A model generated the notes under the pieces. That model saw only the letters and a list, made by a program, of their open reading frames with translations, searched no databases and was not told the DNA's origin. 55,450 nt of DNA. It comes from Streptococcus sanguinis. GTDB taxonomy: Bacteria > Bacillota > Bacilli > Lactobacillales > Streptococcaceae. Each line of letters begins with the position of its first letter. Position 1 is the first letter of the stretch. Shown here piece by piece: positions 50,259-55,450 of the stretch. A program made the position numbers and the translations under genes. The stretch lies in assembly GCF_003943735.1 (NCBI RefSeq), contig NZ_RJMV01000002.1, forward strand, positions 291,807 through 347,256, in the 5' to 3' direction.

Positions 50259-50979
50259 TAAATTAAAAGGTATGATTTGGCTAAGAGGTCAAGTGACGCT
50301 AGCTAATAAAAGTATTCTGTTGCAAGTTTTCATGCCGATTTTCCTTATTTTTCTCTATAAATTTATTTTTTCTCTGAATGGAGCAGGTAAGGAAATTGGA
50401 GCGGATAAACTAGCTACTATGTTGCTTACTATCTCTCTGCCCTTTTCTCTAGCCATGTCAGTTGGAACCCCCATTATCATCATCCTAGCTGAGGAGAGGG
50501 AAAAACATAATTTGCAAAGTTTGCGCTTGGCTGGTGTGACAGCTGGTCAATACATTCTCTCCGCTTTAATCTGGCCGGCGATTATTGGGATTTTTTACAT
50601 CGTCATTACCCCAATTTTGGTGGGAGCCAAGCTCTCTCATCATCTGTTCAGCTATAGTTTAGTTCTCTTATTGACCATGCTGGTCTTAATTTTCTTCTTT
50701 TTAATGGTTGGCTTGTTTTGTAAAAATCAGGTCATGGTACAATCCCTTAGTGTTCCAGCCATGCTCTTGGCGGCATTTATTCCTATGTTTTCAAATATGA
50801 GCGAGGATTTATTTAAGGTGCTGCGTTATAGTTTTATGGGTCTCTTTACTAGCTACATGAGAGATTGGTCTCATTTCCATTTATGGAGCGGAGAATTCTT
50901 GGCTCTTGTAGTTTGGTTGCTTCTTTTTGCAGGAATTTCTTTCTATTTGATGCGCCGTTTGCAAATTTTGGACGACTAA
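50251..50979 (+). CDS. ABC-2 type transporter permease
   Basis: 242 residues with six hydrophobic helices, ABC-2 style (ANKSILLQVFMPIFLIFLYKFIFS first). It overlaps the ATPase gene by 8 bases and has AGGAGG upstream. With the ATPase it forms an exporter, probably for a drug or peptide; the PadR-controlled promoter supports a detoxifying role. The stretch after its stop forms a CIRCE-like hairpin. Confidence 0.9.
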   Translation: MSNKLKGMIWLRGQVTLANKSILLQVFMPIFLIFLYKFIFSLNGAGKEIGADKLATMLLTISLPFSLAMSVGTPIIIILAEEREKHNLQSLRLAGVTAGQYILSALIWPAIIGIFYIVITPILVGAKLSHHLFSYSLVLLLTMLVLIFFFLMVGLFCKNQVMVQSLSVPAMLLAAFIPMFSNMSEDLFKVLRYSFMGLFTSYMRDWSHFHLWSGEFLALVVWLLLFAGISFYLMRRLQILDD

Positions 50980-51000
50980 TCTAGGTCGCCAGACCGATTT

Positions 51001-51033
51001 TTAGCACTCTTGTAAAAAGAGTGCTAATTTTTT
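51001..51033 (+). promoter_or_regulatory. upstream CIRCE element, also a likely terminator
   Basis: TTAGCACTC-N9-GAGTGCTAA, an exact CIRCE (HrcA operator), at 51001-51027, followed directly by TTTTTTG. It lies 44 bases upstream of the hrcA -35 and directly after the ABC operon, so it may both end that operon and bind HrcA. Confidence 0.85.
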
Positions 51034-51044
51034 GAGTTTTTGTC

Positions 51045-51072
51045 TTGACTTTGGAGTAGAAGAGTGTATAAT
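51045..51072 (+). promoter_or_regulatory. hrcA operon promoter
   Basis: TTGACT at 51045-51050, 16-base spacer, TATAAT at 51067-51072. It lies between the two CIRCE elements. Confidence 0.82.
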
Positions 51073-51083
51073 AGAATCATGAG

Positions 51084-51110
51084 TTAGCACTCGAGATGGT
51101 TGAGTGCTAA
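51084..51110 (+). promoter_or_regulatory. CIRCE element (HrcA operator)
   Basis: Perfect TTAGCACTC-N9-GAGTGCTAA just downstream of the -10, the standard position for repression of the hrcA operon by HrcA. Confidence 0.98.
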
Positions 51111-51142
51111 TCAACAGCAGAATCTTGATTGGAGGTGATGCC

Positions 51143-52177
51143 GTGGTCACGGAGCGTCAAAATGAGATTTTGAATTTAATTATTGATATCTTTACCAAGA
51201 CCCACGAGCCGGTCGGCTCCAAAGCCCTACAAGATTCTATCAATTCCAGTAGTGCCACTATCCGAAATGATATGGCAGCTTTGGAAAAGCAGGGGCTTCT
51301 TGAAAAGGCGCATACGTCCAGCGGCCGTAAGCCTAGCGTGGCTGGTTTTCAGTACTTTGTCAAGCATTCTCTGTCCTTTGATCGTCTCGCTGAGAATGAA
51401 CTTTATGAGGTTATCAAAGCCTTTGACCATGAGTTTTTCAACTTGGAGGACATTCTTCAACAGGCAGCAGACCTTTTGACCAAGCTCAGTGGATGCACGG
51501 TTGTTGCACTGGATGTAGAACCCAGTCGGCAGCGTTTGACAGCTTTTGATATCGTTGTGCTCAGTCAGCACACGGCTCTGGCAGTCTTCACCTTGGATGA
51601 GTCAAATACCATCACCAGTCAGTTTATGATTCCGCGCAACTTCCTAAGAGAAGACCTGGATAGGCTTAAAGGCCTGGTAAGAGAGCGGTTCTTGGGACAG
51701 ACAGTGTTGGACATCCATTATAAGATTCGGACGGAAATTCCGCAGATTATCCAGCGCTATTTCACTACGACGGACAATGTCATCCAGCTCTTTGAGCATA
51801 TCTTTGGTGATATTTTCAAGGAAAATGTGATTCTGTCTGGCAAGGTTCAGCTCCTGGAATTTTCAGATCTGTCAGCTTATCAGTTTTTTGATGACCCGCA
51901 GAAAGTAGCCTTTGAAATTCGCGACAGTTTGGCCGAAGATCAGATGCAAAGCGTGCGCGTGGCAGACAGTAGAGAAAGCTGTTTGGCTGATTTGACACTG
52001 ATTTCCAGCAAATTCCTGATCCCTTATCGAGGCTTCGGAGTGCTGGCAGTTGTCGGTCCGGTCAATCTTGACTACCAACGGCTGGTCAGTCAGATGAATG
52101 TCGTCAACCGCGTACTGACCATGAAACTAACCGACTTCTATCGCTATCTGAGTAGCAATCACTACGAAGTCCATTAA
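51143..52177 (+). CDS. hrcA: heat-inducible transcription repressor HrcA
   Basis: 344 residues. N-terminal winged helix ([30 protein letters not shown] ... [31 protein letters not shown]) followed by the GAF-like and dimer regions. Binds CIRCE at normal temperature with help from GroEL and lets go after heat shock. GTG start set by TTGGAGGTGATG and by the family start VTERQ. First gene of hrcA-grpE-dnaK. Confidence 0.96.
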   Translation: MVTERQNEILNLIIDIFTKTHEPVGSKALQDSINSSSATIRNDMAALEKQGLLEKAHTSSGRKPSVAGFQYFVKHSLSFDRLAENELYEVIKAFDHEFFNLEDILQQAADLLTKLSGCTVVALDVEPSRQRLTAFDIVVLSQHTALAVFTLDESNTITSQFMIPRNFLREDLDRLKGLVRERFLGQTVLDIHYKIRTEIPQIIQRYFTTTDNVIQLFEHIFGDIFKENVILSGKVQLLEFSDLSAYQFFDDPQKVAFEIRDSLAEDQMQSVRVADSRESCLADLTLISSKFLIPYRGFGVLAVVGPVNLDYQRLVSQMNVVNRVLTMKLTDFYRYLSSNHYEVH

Positions 52178-52212
52178 ATATAGTATAAATATTCCTAAAA
52201 AGGAGGTGCCTT

Positions 52213-52749
52213 GTGGCAAAACATAAACAAGAAGAGCATCCAGAAGATGTAGAAGTAAAAGAGGAAGCTGTAGAAACAGCTGAACAAGCTGAATCAGCAA
52301 GCCCTGAAAAATCAGAATTAGAACTAGCCAATGAACGGGCAGAAGATTTTGAAAACAAATATCTCCGCGCTCATGCAGAAATGCAAAATATCCAGCGCCG
52401 AGCAAATGAAGAACGCCAGCAGCTGCAAAGATACCGCAGTCAGGATCTGGCAAAAGCTATTTTGCCTTCGATAGATAATCTGGAGCGCGCGCTTGCCGTT
52501 GAAGGTCTGACAGATGATGTTAAAAAAGGACTGGAAATGGTGCAGGAAAGCTTGATTCATGCTCTCAAAGAAGAGGGTATCGAAGAAATCCCAGCTGACG
52601 GAGCTTTTGACCATAACTATCACATGGCCATTCAAACCGTTCCAGCTGACGATGAGCACCCAGCTGACACTATAGCGCAGGTCTTCCAAAAAGGCTACAA
52701 ACTTCATGACCGTATCCTGCGCCCAGCAATGGTAGTGGTCTATAACTAG
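52213..52749 (+). CDS. grpE: nucleotide exchange factor GrpE
   Basis: 178 residues. An acidic disordered start ([19 protein letters not shown]), long coiled coil ([34 protein letters not shown]) and the C-terminal beta domain ([45 protein letters not shown]). It drives ADP release from DnaK. GTG start with AGGAGGTG before it. Confidence 0.97.
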   Translation: MAKHKQEEHPEDVEVKEEAVETAEQAESASPEKSELELANERAEDFENKYLRAHAEMQNIQRRANEERQQLQRYRSQDLAKAILPSIDNLERALAVEGLTDDVKKGLEMVQESLIHALKEEGIEEIPADGAFDHNYHMAIQTVPADDEHPADTIAQVFQKGYKLHDRILRPAMVVVYN

Positions 52750-52835
52750 GCTAGAAAACTTGAAAAATCTTGTCCGAAACGACAATAAACTATGAAGAAA
52801 GAAAACATTCGTTTAGCTTTGCTTCTAACGAGTGA

Positions 52836-54719
<1,884 letters not shown>

Positions 54720-54720
54720 G

Positions 54721-55176
54721 ATGACTTTGGATTTTACAAATAGAGATTGTAATTATTTATATAAGCAACTCTGCGGAGAGGCTAGAAAAGATTTGGATGG
54801 AACGAAGAGACAAATAAGAGAATATTTCACAAAAAATCGGGTAGATGAATTAGAATTGTACAAGGAAAAAATTTATGCGGCTAAGATACGTTCTGATCGA
54901 TTTGAGTCATCTTTAAAGGATGTAATGTATTCTATTTTTATACCGTCATTTATATCATCTCTTACATTTTCCATTACGATTGCTCTTGTAGTTTCGCTAA
55001 ACCTATCAGAAGAAAATCCTATTATTGTAACTTTGCCTCTGTATATATCTCTTTTCTCTGTTGTTTTGTATATGTTTTGGTTGGCGTTTACTCGTCGTTC
55101 AAATTCAAAATCAGAGAAAGAATGGACTAATATAAATAGGGTGTTGTATTTCTTGGAAAATTATAAACTTGAATGA
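54721..55176 (+). CDS. hypothetical two-helix membrane protein inserted after dnaK
   Basis: 151 residues: charged N-terminal half (about 1-75), two hydrophobic helices (SIFIPSFISSLTFSITIALVVSLNL; VTLPLYISLFSVVLYMFWLAF), basic tail. It begins one base after the dnaK stop and has only a weak GAGAAG as ribosome site. Far more AT-rich than dnaK. Followed by a terminator. The family is unknown. It sits where dnaJ is expected, which points to an insertion. Confidence 0.65.
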   Translation: MTLDFTNRDCNYLYKQLCGEARKDLDGTKRQIREYFTKNRVDELELYKEKIYAAKIRSDRFESSLKDVMYSIFIPSFISSLTFSITIALVVSLNLSEENPIIVTLPLYISLFSVVLYMFWLAFTRRSNSKSEKEWTNINRVLYFLENYKLE

Positions 55177-55188
55177 TAATTGAAAATC

Positions 55189-55216
55189 CAGAGGTTGCAA
55201 CCCAGCCTCTGTTTTT
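55189..55216 (+). terminator. terminator after the 54721 gene
   Basis: Stem CAGAGG / CCTCTG with an 11-base loop, then TTTTT. Confidence 0.75.
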
Positions 55217-55231
55217 CGATAAAAAAATGTT

Positions 55232-55450
55232 ATGGAAAAAGTAAAATTAATTTTAAAAAATCATTGGAGATTACTTCTTTTGGAATCAGTTCTGATAGCG
55301 CTTTATGTTATTATTTCTCTTTGCATTGATAGTAATCAAATACGAGATGTTACGATTTTATCAATACTATTTTCAGCTGAATTTTTTGTAGCTATGATAG
55401 TTGCAGTTGCCGCAATCTATTCGTGGCTTCATAGTAAATCAAAATCAGAG
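55232..55450 (+). CDS. AT-rich membrane protein, cut by the window end (partial)
   Basis: 73 residues so far: MEKVKLILKNHWRLLLLESVLIALYVIISLCIDS then LSILFSAEFFVAMIVAVAAIYSWLHSKSKSE. Two hydrophobic helices of the same size and spacing as in the gene before it, including a similar SKSKSE-type ending, so the two may be related. No clear ribosome site. Runs off the window. Confidence 0.55.
   Translation, partial: MEKVKLILKNHWRLLLLESVLIALYVIISLCIDSNQIRDVTILSILFSAEFFVAMIVAVAAIYSWLHSKSKSE

Overview
The window is a chromosomal stretch of a low-to-medium GC Firmicute, almost certainly a Streptococcus of the sanguinis/mitis type. This rests on the gene families (HrcA-GrpE-DnaK with CIRCE, PepS, PepF, DUF4649, LdcB), on the housekeeping order cysS-mrnC-rlmB-rae1/yacP-degV-rplM-rpsI, and on typical TTGACA/TGnTATAAT promoters and AAGGAG ribosome sites. 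Species is inferred from protein similarity remembered by eye; no search was run.

Layout. 1-2760 is a small defence-type cluster: the end of one protein, a GmrSD-like DUF262/DUF1524 protein and a DinJ/YafQ toxin-antitoxin pair. 2841-27304 is mostly core genome: PepS, peptide deformylase, an MFS carrier, RsuA, S15, a hydrolase, a yjdF-riboswitch gene, thioredoxin, PepF, a DHA2 exporter, PNPase with a long leader stem, CysE, CysS, Mini-III, RlmB, Rae1/YacP and DegV. It contains a nucleoside phosphorylase broken by an in-frame TAG and a truncated DUF6287-like protein that now runs antisense into its neighbour. 27389-28345 is rplM-rpsI behind an L13 leader.

28295-38070 is the most striking region. 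The last 16 codons plus stop of rpsI (S9) occur four times in the same orientation (28295, 30335, 35348, 38020), each followed by its own intrinsic terminator. They delimit three decayed genomic islands: A (integrase C-terminal relic, DUF1269 protein, TetR relic, frameshifted gene), B (IS256 relic, DUF6110 plus a metal P-type ATPase with an unusual membrane motif, ISL3-like end, cadDX with its operator) and C (TMEM175 relic, small K+ channel, DUF389 protein). This is a tandem pile-up of elements that used the rpsI 3' end as attachment site.

38156-50979 holds a DUF697 GTPase with a small membrane partner, a lipoprotein, a DAACS transporter coupled to an ATP-grasp ligase, the ACT/UPF0210 pair, tandem histidine phosphatases followed by an LdcB-like carboxypeptidase, and a PadR-DUF2812-ABC exporter operon. 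51001-54719 is the heat-shock operon hrcA-grpE-dnaK, with two CIRCE operators, one of which also looks like the upstream operon's terminator. After dnaK, where dnaJ is expected, two AT-rich membrane-protein genes follow instead.
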